A program made the position numbers and the translations under genes. From the IMG/VR virus record IMGVR_UViG_3300036766_001158, positions 1-37,050 of that record: a stretch of DNA of 37,050 bases; one strand, 5' to 3'. Positions 7,417 through 13,343 of the stretch are shown here, piece after piece (the stretch's first letter is position 1; each line of letters begins with the position of its first letter). The notes beneath the pieces were generated by a model. The model made no database searches and was not told where the DNA came from. It was given only the letters and a program-made list of their open reading frames with translations. Origin of the DNA: a virus.

Positions 7417-7420
7417 GAAT

Positions 7421-7624
7421 ATGCTCCCTAGGGACTATCTAAACAAATACCGTCTAACGATTAAAGAATTTTCTGGTCGTGTAGGGATAACTCCAGCCTG
7501 TATGTGGCATTATTTGAGCGGCAGAAGAAAACCGTCGCAAAGAACGGCCGAAAAAATGGAAAAAGAAAGCGATGGGATTATTACTGTAATGGAAATGAGA
7601 GGTAAAGATGCTAGAACAAAATGA
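7421..7624 (+). CDS. Cro/YdaS-like helix-turn-helix regulator, 67 aa
   Basis: The start at 7421 follows AAGGA closely and lies downstream of the promoter; a frame from 7376 would start inside the -10 region. The protein has a compact HTH: LTIKEFSGRVGITPACMWHY then LSGRRKPSQRTAEKM, matching Cro/C1 and YdaS-type folds. It is transcribed away from the nuclease/recT block and overlaps the EUO-like gene by 17 bp. It is likely a repressor of the divergent promoters. Confidence 0.75.
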   Translation: MLPRDYLNKYRLTIKEFSGRVGITPACMWHYLSGRRKPSQRTAEKMEKESDGIITVMEMRGKDARTK

Positions 7625-8060
7625 TGAGATTTTCACTCTTGCTCAAGCCGCTGATTACGCGCACGTAGAAAGGCAGGCTATTTTTGTGGCAATAAGAGAC
7701 GGGAAGTTGATTGCGGAGAAAAGACCAAAGGGAGGTTTGTTGTGCTGGTTCGTAAAGCGTTCCGATTTGGATGCTTATCGGGCAAGCAAGTACATCAGAG
7801 ACAAAAGGATTGTGGACGGCCAAAAACTTTTTGATATAGAGAATGGGCGTCTTAGCGTATTTCACTTGTCTAAATTACTGACAAAAAAGCTAAAGAGACC
7901 GTATCCCACAGCTAGGATTTATCATCTTTTATATACGGGTGCCCTTCGCGCCTCAAAAAAAGCAAACGCATGGGTTATTTCGGCAGAAGACGCAGAAAAA
8001 CTCTATTTAAAAGAGAAAGCAGAACGTGAGGCTGAGTCGGGACTTGATCTGCTCGCGTGA
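7608..8060 (+). CDS. EUO-like two-domain DNA-binding regulator
   Basis: The 150-residue protein has two excisionase/MerR-type winged HTH units, residues 9-52 and 81-128. Motifs that recall chlamydial EUO in order and spacing are QAIFVAI (23-29), DLDAYRASKY (53-62), LFDIENG (74-80), GALRASKKANAWVI (111-124) and a charged C-terminal tail with EKAERE. In Chlamydia, EUO is a repressor of late genes active in reticulate bodies. A phage copy could hold the host in the replicative stage or control phage promoters. The similarity is judged from memory, not a search; a generic excisionase-type regulator is the alternative. GAGGT precedes the ATG. It is co-transcribed with the Cro-like gene. Confidence 0.7.
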   Translation: MLEQNDEIFTLAQAADYAHVERQAIFVAIRDGKLIAEKRPKGGLLCWFVKRSDLDAYRASKYIRDKRIVDGQKLFDIENGRLSVFHLSKLLTKKLKRPYPTARIYHLLYTGALRASKKANAWVISAEDAEKLYLKEKAEREAESGLDLLA

Positions 8061-8328
8061 GCTCGCCCGTTTCGCTATCCCATGTGTAAAGGGCGCAAAA
8101 CCTTAGAATCCATGCATCAAAAATGCTTTGCCTGTGCACAAACTCCATATGGCTCCATTCTAACGTTATGTATTCAGAGAGAACAGTATCATATCGAGAA
8201 CTTCGATCAATCAATCTGGTTCTAAAGACTTCCCTTATCCTATCGTATTCACTAATGATCTCTAGATCGTCTTCAAAATTTCTGTAGCAGAGAGCGAATC
8301 TCCTGTCCCAAACAACCACAGCAAGCAT
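7975..8328 (-). CDS. Hypothetical protein, 117 aa, antisense overlap with the EUO-like gene
   Basis: The leftward frame starts after GGGGA with five-base spacing and gives a protein with ordinary composition (WDRRFALCYRNFEDD near the start, TLEWSHMEFVHRQ in the middle, YTWDSETGELTR near the end). It overlaps the 3' end of the EUO-like gene by 86 bp on the opposite strand. No family is recognised. It fills an otherwise gene-free 370-bp stretch, which supports it being real. Confidence 0.5.
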   Translation of the reverse strand: MLAVVVWDRRFALCYRNFEDDLEIISEYDRIREVFRTRLIDRSSRYDTVLSEYITLEWSHMEFVHRQSIFDAWILRFCALYTWDSETGELTRADQVPTQPHVLLSLLNRVFLRLLPK

Positions 8329-8429
8329 AGAATTCCCCGCAGTAGGGAAATATCTTACTTCAAAATAAATTTACTTCACAAAAAAATCTTTAAAAGCTAC
8401 ACCTACCAAAGAACCCGTAGGCTCATAGC

Positions 8430-8864
8430 ATGTACCTTTTTGAAGTAGCAGGCATCCCAGTTCCTCAAAAACAAACTCAATTCGTGAGAAAGACCGGCAT
8501 TGCTTATAACCCTTCGAAGAAGGACGCAGAACAGCTGCAATGGCAAATTCGTCCATATGCCCCAGAAACGCCACTTTCTTGCGCTATCGAGATGCACCTT
8601 ACGTTCTACCTTCCTATACCCAAGGCAACGTCAAGAATTAAGCGCATGCAAATGATGAATGGAATTATTCTGCCAAAAACGAAGCCAGATGTCGACAATC
8701 TCGCCTATTTGGTTACGAATGCGCTAAAAAAAATAGTTTATGATGATGACTCTTTAGTAACGGACTGTATCATCCGTAAGCGTTACAGCGACCGTCCAAG
8801 AACTGTGATTAAAATCATACCAATCGATGAGTTACAACGCGTAGGCGGCCAAGAATGCGTGTAA
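8430..8864 (+). CDS. rusA: RusA-family Holliday junction resolvase
   Basis: The 144-residue protein carries the RusA signature KPDVDNL (residues 85-91) followed by the helix TNALKKIVYDDDSLV with an acidic triplet at 105-107. These Asp residues form the metal-binding active site of the dimer. The N-terminal strand with IPVPQKQTQFVRK is also usual. RusA cuts four-way junctions, consistent with resolving recombination or replication intermediates before packaging and with RecT upstream. The gene overlaps the next by 10 bp. Confidence 0.9.
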   Translation: MYLFEVAGIPVPQKQTQFVRKTGIAYNPSKKDAEQLQWQIRPYAPETPLSCAIEMHLTFYLPIPKATSRIKRMQMMNGIILPKTKPDVDNLAYLVTNALKKIVYDDDSLVTDCIIRKRYSDRPRTVIKIIPIDELQRVGGQECV

Positions 8865-9202
8865 TCTTTGAAGAGGTCGATGGTGAGTATTTCTTCGAGA
8901 TCATTTTAACCCCATATGATCTTGAGAAACTGGATACTTATGGTGGGATCATTGGTGATTTCGCATGGGAAGGCAATGGGGTTAGAGATATCAACGTTTA
9001 TATAAGAAAAGAAAAGGAAAGTGACTCATGCCACTCGTCAAAGGAAAGAAAGCATCCTCAAAAAAGGGGATCTCTGAAAATATCAGAAGGGAAAAACACG
9101 CTCACCCAGAAATGCCAACCAAACAGGCCGTTGCTATCGCTTTTAGCGAAGCGCGCAGGGGCAAAAAGAAAGCTGCCAAAAAAGGAAAGAAGTAATGGTT
9201 AA
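8855..9202 (+). CDS. Hypothetical protein; second half is probably an out-of-frame extension
   Basis: The first 57 residues look like a normal small protein (FEIILTPYDLEKLDTYGG, then GVRDINVYIRKEKESD). From about residue 58 the frame runs over the whole next gene (9028-9195) in another phase, giving a basic low-quality tail. In the phase of that next gene a TGA stands at 9022-9024, where a natural end would be expected. So either the gene has lost its stop by a one-base indel near the A-rich 9003-9022 run, or the overlap is real. It starts inside the rusA end. Confidence 0.45.
   Translation: MRVIFEEVDGEYFFEIILTPYDLEKLDTYGGIIGDFAWEGNGVRDINVYIRKEKESDSCHSSKERKHPQKRGSLKISEGKNTLTQKCQPNRPLLSLLAKRAGAKRKLPKKERSNG
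9028..9195 (+). CDS. DUF6496-type basic phage protein, 55 aa
   Basis: The product begins MPLVKGKKASSKKGISENIR and contains KQAVAIAFSEARRGKK, the typical core of the small Lys-rich DUF6496-type proteins common in phage genomes. It ends in a poly-Lys tail (KKKAAKKGKK). The stop overlaps the next start as TAATG, and GGAAAG lies upstream. The role is unknown; nucleic-acid binding is likely from charge. Confidence 0.75.
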   Translation: MPLVKGKKASSKKGISENIRREKHAHPEMPTKQAVAIAFSEARRGKKKAAKKGKK

Positions 9203-9401
9203 AACACAACTAACTGAATATCAAACATGGTTAAAAAAGCGTAAAAAAGCACATACAGCAAAGACCTTTGCTCAATTTTACGACACAAAGAAAGAGAATA
9301 GCTCTTTAAGAGATATAATCATCGATCTTTACTATGAAGTAGAGAAAGTGCGTCAATCCGTATTGCTTACCATCGCTAGACTAGAGAAAATTGAGGACTA
9401 A
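9195..9401 (+). CDS. Hypothetical protein, 68 aa
   Basis: A TAATG overlap couples it to the DUF6496-type gene. The sequence is basic at the start (WLKKRKKAHTAKTFAQFYD) and then helical (IIIDLYYEVEKVRQSVLLTI). No family is recognised. It belongs to the rightward string of small early or middle genes. Confidence 0.55.
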   Translation: MVKTQLTEYQTWLKKRKKAHTAKTFAQFYDTKKENSSLRDIIIDLYYEVEKVRQSVLLTIARLEKIED

Positions 9402-9402
9402 A

Positions 9403-9648
9403 ATGATTAAGTGGACTTTTGCTTATGAACAAGACTATCTGTCTATCAACGTGTTGGATGAAAAAGAAGATACTCGAATCGCTGCTTTTATGGATGATCC
9501 CGAGGAATTTCTTTTTGTACCTGCTCAAGAAAAGAACGTTTGGATAAACTTGTCTAAGGTAAAAATTGTTAGCAGGGAGACCGTAGATGAAAAAGCAATT
9601 GAAGATGTTGGAATCGTCACAGCTCAAGACCAAAGTAGTCAAAGTTGA
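9403..9648 (+). CDS. Hypothetical acidic protein, 81 aa
   Basis: The ATG at 9403 follows TGAGGA with good spacing; an in-frame TTG at 9391 is less likely. The protein is acidic with alternating strands (MIKWTFAYEQDYLSIN, then EEFLFVPAQEKNVWINLSKV), suggesting a small beta-rich fold. It is unrecognised. Its last 62 bp overlap the next gene. Confidence 0.5.
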   Translation: MIKWTFAYEQDYLSINVLDEKEDTRIAAFMDDPEEFLFVPAQEKNVWINLSKVKIVSRETVDEKAIEDVGIVTAQDQSSQS

Positions 9649-9829
9649 TCTGGATGGCTATTGTGTGTGGGACGAAGAAGATGGCACTCTAATTAATCAT
9701 GGCGGCATGAGAAGGCTCATAAACGTTGTGGCGCAAGAATGCCAAGATCTATGGTTGCTAGATGGGTTTGATGTGGCTGAACATGATGAATCGCTTTTTC
9801 TATTGTATTTTTCAAGGAAAGATTCATAA
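9587..9829 (+). CDS. Hypothetical protein, 80 aa
   Basis: GGGAG lies about seven bases upstream of the ATG. The protein has a short basic N-terminus and a mixed alpha/beta body (VDLDGYCVWDEEDGTLI, then ECQDLWLLDGFDVAEHDES). It overlaps the preceding gene by 62 bp and the following gene by one base (TAATG). It is unrecognised. Confidence 0.5.
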   Translation: MKKQLKMLESSQLKTKVVKVDLDGYCVWDEEDGTLINHGGMRRLINVVAQECQDLWLLDGFDVAEHDESLFLLYFSRKDS

Positions 9830-10014
9830 TGGATGACGAATTCGACTGTATTTTCGCTGCAACGGGCATGAGCATAGGCAAGTGCCCGAAATGCGACTCT
9901 CCAATTGTCTTCGAATTCTTCTCCAATCCAATGGCCTGTATGTGGTGCCAAGCAACGGCATCATGGGAAAACCCACCAACCGATGATGAAAAAGAACAGA
10001 ATTTTCCAACGTAA
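9829..10014 (+). CDS. Zinc-ribbon protein, 61 aa
   Basis: Two Cys pairs, CPKCDSP (about residues 19-25) and CMWCQA (about 37-42), form a compact zinc-ribbon arrangement in an otherwise acidic protein. The start overlaps the upstream stop. Small zinc ribbons are common in phage early regions and often bind nucleic acid or transcription proteins; no specific role can be given. Confidence 0.6.
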   Translation: MDDEFDCIFAATGMSIGKCPKCDSPIVFEFFSNPMACMWCQATASWENPPTDDEKEQNFPT

Positions 10015-10072
10015 CATAAGAACTATTATCAGACGTTAAGGTCCTGATTTTGAACGAAATAAGGAGTTTGCA

Positions 10073-10372
10073 ATGCCAAGTACCCATCAGGTTGACGAGG
10101 TTTTCGATGCCTTTCACTTCGACCAGAAATGCAAAGGATTGAAAATTGATGAAAAATTGCTATATAGGTCGCTGCTGGATCTTCATTCTAAGGCTGATAA
10201 AGCCATCAATATTCTTTGTGATTTAAAGAGAAATATAAATACAGAAAGGACAAAAAAATGTCATACGAAAAAAAGCAATACGAAATCAAAGAACCCAAAG
10301 AAAGTCTCCACTGGATCAATTTCACTACTGGAAAGGTTCTTAAGGAGCTGGAAAAGCAAGGAAAAGAGCTAG
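10073..10372 (+). CDS. Hypothetical protein, 99 aa, with long overlap into the next gene
   Basis: AAGGAG lies about seven bases before the ATG. The first 60 residues (for example LKIDEKLLYRSLLDLHSKAD, then INILCDLKRNIN) look like a helical protein. The last 38 residues lie over the start of the next gene in another phase and are Lys/Ser-rich, so they may be poorly constrained. It is unrecognised. Confidence 0.45.
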   Translation: MPSTHQVDEVFDAFHFDQKCKGLKIDEKLLYRSLLDLHSKADKAINILCDLKRNINTERTKKCHTKKSNTKSKNPKKVSTGSISLLERFLRSWKSKEKS

Positions 10373-10458
10373 AGAATATTTCTGGCTTGTTACGTCAGTT
10401 GAGAGATAAAGATGTACCGATGCGTAAGTCTATTCAGGGAGATGACATTCCGTTTTAG
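10258..10458 (+). CDS. Hypothetical charged helical protein, 66 aa
   Basis: A clear AAGGA precedes the ATG, favouring this frame where it overlaps the preceding gene. The product is helical and charged (TGKVLKELEKQGKELENISG, then LLRQLRDKDV). It ends GDDIPF, recalling acidic C-terminal tips of single-strand-binding proteins, but nothing else supports such a role. Its TAG stop overlaps the TAA stop of the convergent gene. Confidence 0.55.
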   Translation: MSYEKKQYEIKEPKESLHWINFTTGKVLKELEKQGKELENISGLLRQLRDKDVPMRKSIQGDDIPF

Positions 10459-10820
10459 TCCTTTCCGCTTACCCAGTTTTCAGGAGCACAAGACCCTTGA
10501 CCTTCTCTAGTGTCCCATGAATTATCCGGTGGCCTCTGGTACCACGGATCAAATATCTCTGCTGATTGCAAAGCGACCTCATGAAACACAGAATGAACCC
10601 ATTCATGAAACTTCTCCTCACTTCTTTCTGTCTCCCCTAACCATTCCGCATAACTCGGAAACTCGCGATTCCAATCGCCGTTATTGCGGTTAAAGCAATC
10701 ACGATCCAACGCGTATTCCTTGATCGGATCAATTGGCTCACAATCAAAAACAAATGCATAGGCCATAACTCCTGTTAAGACGAATAACGCATAAGAAATA
10801 TTTAAAACAATATTTTTCAT
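10455..10820 (-). CDS. Secreted or membrane-anchored protein, 121 aa
   Basis: The start at 10820 is set by AGAGG five bases upstream; a GTG two codons earlier overlaps that site. An N-terminal hydrophobic segment (IVLNISYALFVLTGVMAYAF, residues about 3-22) suggests a signal peptide or anchor. The rest is acidic and aromatic, with four Cys in the mature part that could form disulphides, and an HEWVHSVFHE segment. The His/Glu pattern is not a proven metalloprotease motif. It is unrecognised; a periplasmic role is inferred. It lies next to the outer-membrane barrel gene, divergently. Confidence 0.6.
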   Translation of the reverse strand: MKNIVLNISYALFVLTGVMAYAFVFDCEPIDPIKEYALDRDCFNRNNGDWNREFPSYAEWLGETERSEEKFHEWVHSVFHEVALQSAEIFDPWYQRPPDNSWDTREGQGSCAPENWVSGKD

Positions 10821-10841
10821 ATTCACCTCTGTCAGAAAAAG

Positions 10842-10847
10842 ATTATA
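10842..10847 (-). promoter_or_regulatory. Possible -10 element for the leftward secreted-protein gene
   Basis: Read leftward this is TATAAT, about 22 bases upstream of the chosen start at 10820. No convincing -35 element lies at the right distance, so the call is weak. Confidence 0.3.
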
Positions 10848-10910
10848 GACGAAAAGCTATTTGATGGCTATTTTGAACTTAGGGACAACTCAAAAACACA
10901 TAAGGACACA

Positions 10911-11720
10911 ATGAAAAAACTGATCTTTAGTCTATTAGCAACACTTTCAACGGCATTCGCAGCCGAAAGCCAAGTGGATCTTCGTATCGATACGAATCCA
11001 CGCGACCTGAACGCTAAATCTTCACTCAATGTATCAACCACAACGGCTGTCTATGTAGAGGAGTCCCACGCGATTCTTATGATGCCTGAAATGAGTTTTT
11101 ACACGAATGGGGGAATTGATTTCTCTGTTACAGGCGCTCACCGACACAGATGGAACAATTGGGTATGGGGCCACACTATGTTCTTTGATCGCACTTATGT
11201 AGATGGAAATTCACTCGATCAAATCGGCACAGGAATGGATCTGCAAACAGATCGCTTTGACTTTCGTGCCAATTATTACCATCCAGCCACACATTATGGG
11301 AATGCTGAATTTGTGGCTTCCAAATGGCTTGATGCTGAAATCTTCTTCAAAACAAAATACTTTGGCGTAGGAACGGGACCTCTCTACAATATTGATATGA
11401 AAGCATGGGCACTCCATAGCCGTATAGTGATACCCCTACGTAATTGCAGCTTAAATTTTGGTGGCATATGTGGATCAGGTGAGCTAGGACAAAGCCAAGC
11501 CGTCTTCTCAATCAGCTTTCATCTCTTTAAGCCTTCTAAAGCCAACAGGCTCATTTCACCTCCCTGTCACGTGCAGAAATCAAATATTTACTACAATTCT
11601 GCCTATTCATTTGAGGGAAAAGACGACACGCAAGTAGTGCTACAGTACAACCCAAATCTCGTCAGCTATATCGAGCAAACTGAGGATGAAGCTACACTTG
11701 GAGATAAAGAGGGCGAATAG
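10911..11720 (+). CDS. Inverse-autotransporter-like outer-membrane beta-barrel, 269 aa
   Basis: The N-terminus is a good signal peptide (MKKLIFSLLATLSTAFAA, cleavage near residue 17-18). The mature part shows amphipathic strands and the intimin/invasin-type inverse-autotransporter barrel signature: HTMFFDRTY (88-96), IGTGMDL (105-111) and RFDFRANYYHP (115-125). The predicted location is the outer membrane. At 269 residues it covers only part of, or a small version of, the usual barrel and carries no passenger domain. Such barrels are, from memory, frequent in environmental Chlamydiota. A phage copy could alter the host surface, exclude other phages or aid release. AAGGA precedes the ATG. It is flanked by a convergent gene and a bidirectional terminator. 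Confidence 0.65.
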   Translation: MKKLIFSLLATLSTAFAAESQVDLRIDTNPRDLNAKSSLNVSTTTAVYVEESHAILMMPEMSFYTNGGIDFSVTGAHRHRWNNWVWGHTMFFDRTYVDGNSLDQIGTGMDLQTDRFDFRANYYHPATHYGNAEFVASKWLDAEIFFKTKYFGVGTGPLYNIDMKAWALHSRIVIPLRNCSLNFGGICGSGELGQSQAVFSISFHLFKPSKANRLISPPCHVQKSNIYYNSAYSFEGKDDTQVVLQYNPNLVSYIEQTEDEATLGDKEGE

Positions 11721-11726
11721 CCCTCT
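11708..11726. terminator. Bidirectional terminator between convergent genes
   Basis: AGAGGGC (11708-11714) and GCCCTCT (11720-11726) form a perfect 7-bp stem with loop GAATA. The rightward barrel gene stops inside it, and the leftward gene at 11725 stops at its edge. A short U-rich stretch follows on each strand. Confidence 0.65.
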
Positions 11727-11922
11727 ATTTCCCTCGGTTAGACTCAATCACACACAAACGAGCGTGAAAGTCTTTCATTTCTTGCGAGATGGCATTTAAA
11801 ATTGCAGTTGTTTGATCTCTTGCCTTCTCAGTATGTCCAGTAGACCATAAAAAGAGCGTTATCGTGGTGCCAATATTGGCAATCGCCACTCCAATAATCG
11901 TAAAAACAGCTACTAAATCCAT
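11725..11922 (-). CDS. Small holin-like membrane protein, paralogue of 32197-32403, 65 aa
   Basis: The start at 11922 is chosen because AGGAG lies seven bases upstream; the frame extends to 11970 without such a site. One hydrophobic span (FTIIGVAIANIGTTITLFLW, residues about 7-27) is followed by a charged helix ending QEMKDFHARLCVIES. The same topology and ending (QEEMKDFHGRLCAIEE) occur at 32197-32403, so the two are paralogues. Both are short leftward genes in otherwise rightward neighbourhoods. A holin/antiholin pair is a plausible but unproven guess. Confidence 0.65.
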   Translation of the reverse strand: MDLVAVFTIIGVAIANIGTTITLFLWSTGHTEKARDQTTAILNAISQEMKDFHARLCVIESNRGK

Positions 11923-11985
11923 TAAAAATCTCCTATGCAAAGGCCTATGGCCAAACAAATTATAACCCACACTGGTATAAACATT

Positions 11986-12222
11986 CTAGGCCTCATGCCT
12001 ATAACAATCGGCTAAATCCATTTGATCTTCTAGCCACTCTTCACTGCCCTCTTCCGGCCCTTCGCATTCAGTTGAATCAAACTCAGCCTCAGCTTGATAC
12101 ATTAACGCATCTTGAACGACACCATCATCTTCAAGTACAACACTGTACTTCTTTTCGTATTCTTCACACAAACGCTCATAGATATTCTCAATAGCGTTCA
12201 ATTCGCTTGATTCTCTGCTCAT
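11986..12222 (-). CDS. Highly acidic small protein, 78 aa
   Basis: The protein is strongly acidic, with long Glu/Asp stretches (for example ECEGPEEGSEEWLEDQMD) and few basic residues. AAGGA lies eight bases upstream of the ATG. Highly acidic small phage proteins often mimic DNA or inhibit host proteins, but no family is recognised here. It lies 63 bp upstream of the holin-like gene on the same strand, so the two may be co-transcribed. Confidence 0.6.
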   Translation of the reverse strand: MSRESSELNAIENIYERLCEEYEKKYSVVLEDDGVVQDALMYQAEAEFDSTECEGPEEGSEEWLEDQMDLADCYRHEA

Positions 12223-12304
12223 GATTCATTCCTTATTTGTTGCTATTATTCACTGGAAGCCATGATAACATTTAGACACCATTTAACACAACACTAGAAA
12301 TTAT

Positions 12305-12335
12305 TTGACTGCAATGCTATGTATGTCAATAGATA
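12305..12335 (+). promoter_or_regulatory. Candidate promoter for the terminase small subunit gene
   Basis: TTGACT (12305-12310) and TAGATA (12330-12335) are separated by 19 bases. The intergenic stretch 12223-12351 is AT-rich and separates leftward from rightward genes, so a promoter is expected here. The long spacer makes this tentative. Confidence 0.4.
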
Positions 12336-12351
12336 AAGAAATGAGTTTACA

Positions 12352-12846
12352 ATGCCTAGAACTAAAGATAAGAAGAAAAGAAAAGTGAAAACCGGCTTCA
12401 AAAGACCAAACAAGTCCATATCTCTAAAAGGCAATCAATATGCTTTAGGACATCATGAAGGAAGGCCTAGAGTTTGGACTGAGGAAGCTATTGAGGTTGA
12501 GAGACAGGCCCTCTTAAAATGGATTAAAGATCCTAAGAATTACATCCTTATTGGATTTGCTAATGAGAGAGATCTACATCCAGAGCAGATCCAAAGGATG
12601 ATGGAATACTCTAAGGAGTTCCGTGATTGTTACGCGCGTGCACGCCAAGTTCAGGAAGAGCGTTTAGTCGATTTAGCTGTCTCACGCAAGGGAGATCCTA
12701 ACTTCATCAAGTTTGTTCTCCAAAACAAGTCTGGTTGGAAGGAAAAGAATGAGATCTCAGGTGATCAAGCCAATCCTTTAGCTGTGATTATGGATCGTAT
12801 AGCTATGAGTTCTAGAGATCCTTTAGAAGATTATGCAGATGAGTGA
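12352..12846 (+). CDS. terS: Terminase small subunit
   Basis: The protein has 164 residues with a basic N-terminus (KDKKKRKVKTGFKRPNKS), a helical centre with EERLVDLAVSRKGDPNFIKF, and a KSGWKEKNEISGD segment usual in phage small terminases just before an acidic tail. Small terminases recognise the packaging site and recruit the large subunit. The large subunit gene follows at 13340 after a 490-bp gap of tiny genes, an unusual separation. Confidence 0.75.
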   Translation: MPRTKDKKKRKVKTGFKRPNKSISLKGNQYALGHHEGRPRVWTEEAIEVERQALLKWIKDPKNYILIGFANERDLHPEQIQRMMEYSKEFRDCYARARQVQEERLVDLAVSRKGDPNFIKFVLQNKSGWKEKNEISGDQANPLAVIMDRIAMSSRDPLEDYADE

Positions 12847-12855
12847 AATATTTAG

Positions 12856-12884
12856 TTGACACTAACGTAGTTTATTGGTAGAAT
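12856..12884 (+). promoter_or_regulatory. Consensus sigma70-type promoter between terS and terL
   Basis: TTGACA (12856-12861), an exact 17-base spacer and TAGAAT (12879-12884) make the best promoter match in the window. It starts 10 bases after the terS stop and points at the structured segment and mini-genes before terL. Confidence 0.8.
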
Positions 12885-12888
12885 CGAG

Positions 12889-12945
12889 CTTGGTAGCGAC
12901 AAGCTTCGCGAAGAGGAACTGAGCGACTCAGCACAAGCGAAGTAG
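12889..12945 (+). ncRNA. Candidate structured small RNA or leader
   Basis: Just downstream of the consensus promoter lies CTTCGC (12904-12909), which can pair with GCGAAG (12937-12942) and enclose a hairpin CTGAG-CGA-CTCAG (12919-12931). The motif TAGAATCGAG flanks it as a direct repeat (12879-12888 and 12943-12952). No ORF covers it. It may be a small RNA, a leader for the mini-genes, or a packaging-site element. There is no terminator after it, so a leader or DNA site is at least as likely as a free RNA. Confidence 0.35.
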
Positions 12946-12984
12946 AATCGAGACCTATGGGAAAAGGGGTGGAGCGGTAGCGTA

Positions 12985-13146
12985 ATGGGAAAGGGGTTTG
13001 ACAAAGAAACTAAGTACCTCTCTCAAAGAAGATGTAAGCACTGCAAGAAACTGATTACCTCTAGATGTTCATGCTCTAGGGGTGCTGACAAAGGAAGGGC
13101 GTGCCATGAGACTGAAAATGATTCTAATCAGCTTGCTTTGTTTTAG
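12985..13146 (+). CDS. Cys-rich zinc-finger-like protein, 53 aa
   Basis: The ORF begins MGKGFDKETKYLSQRR and contains CKHCKK, then CSCSRG and ACHE, giving five Cys and two His in about 25 residues, consistent with a small zinc-binding protein. A GGAG lies about 11 bases upstream, so initiation is weak. It overlaps the following mini-gene by 41 bp. It is unrecognised. Confidence 0.5.
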   Translation: MGKGFDKETKYLSQRRCKHCKKLITSRCSCSRGADKGRACHETENDSNQLALF

Positions 13147-13261
13147 CCTCCCCTGTTGCCACACCCATCCTAGCTACCAGCATAGACCTACCTATGTCAT
13201 CACTGACCTTAGTGTAGAGCCACCTTATTATATAGTTCAAAGGATCGAAATAGATGAATAA
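13106..13261 (+). CDS. Small secreted or lipoprotein-like peptide, 51 aa
   Basis: The N-terminus MRLKMILISLLCFSLPCCHT looks like a signal peptide with a Cys pair at residues 17-18. SLPC is a poor lipobox because of the proline. The mature part is short and polar. Small lipoproteins of this kind include o-spanins (Rz1-like), but no i-spanin partner is seen. AGGAAGGGC lies upstream. The end overlaps the next mini-gene (ATGAATAA). Confidence 0.45.
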   Translation: MRLKMILISLLCFSLPCCHTHPSYQHRPTYVITDLSVEPPYYIVQRIEIDE

Positions 13262-13343
13262 ATGCCCTGTTTGTGGCAGCTTTCTCTATGAGCTTGAAGG
13301 TACGCTATATTGTGATGGCTGCTTGACAAGGCTAGGATTATGA
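13254..13343 (+). CDS. 29-residue zinc-ribbon peptide coupled to terL
   Basis: The ORF starts MNKCPVCGSF and ends YCDGCLTRLGL; two Cys pairs spaced as in a zinc ribbon make up nearly the whole peptide. It overlaps the upstream gene by 8 bp and its stop overlaps the terminase ATG as ATGA. It is probably real given the motif and the tight coupling. It may feed translation into terL. Confidence 0.55.
   Translation: MNKCPVCGSFLYELEGTLYCDGCLTRLGL

Noticed and set aside
10455-10820. Zinc metalloprotease or endolysin from its HEWVHSVFHE segment
   Set aside because: The spacing does not match HExxH, and no other peptidase or lysozyme features are present.
12885-12960. tRNA gene
   Set aside because: There is some stem-loop potential, but no acceptor stem, anticodon arm or T-loop consensus could be assembled.
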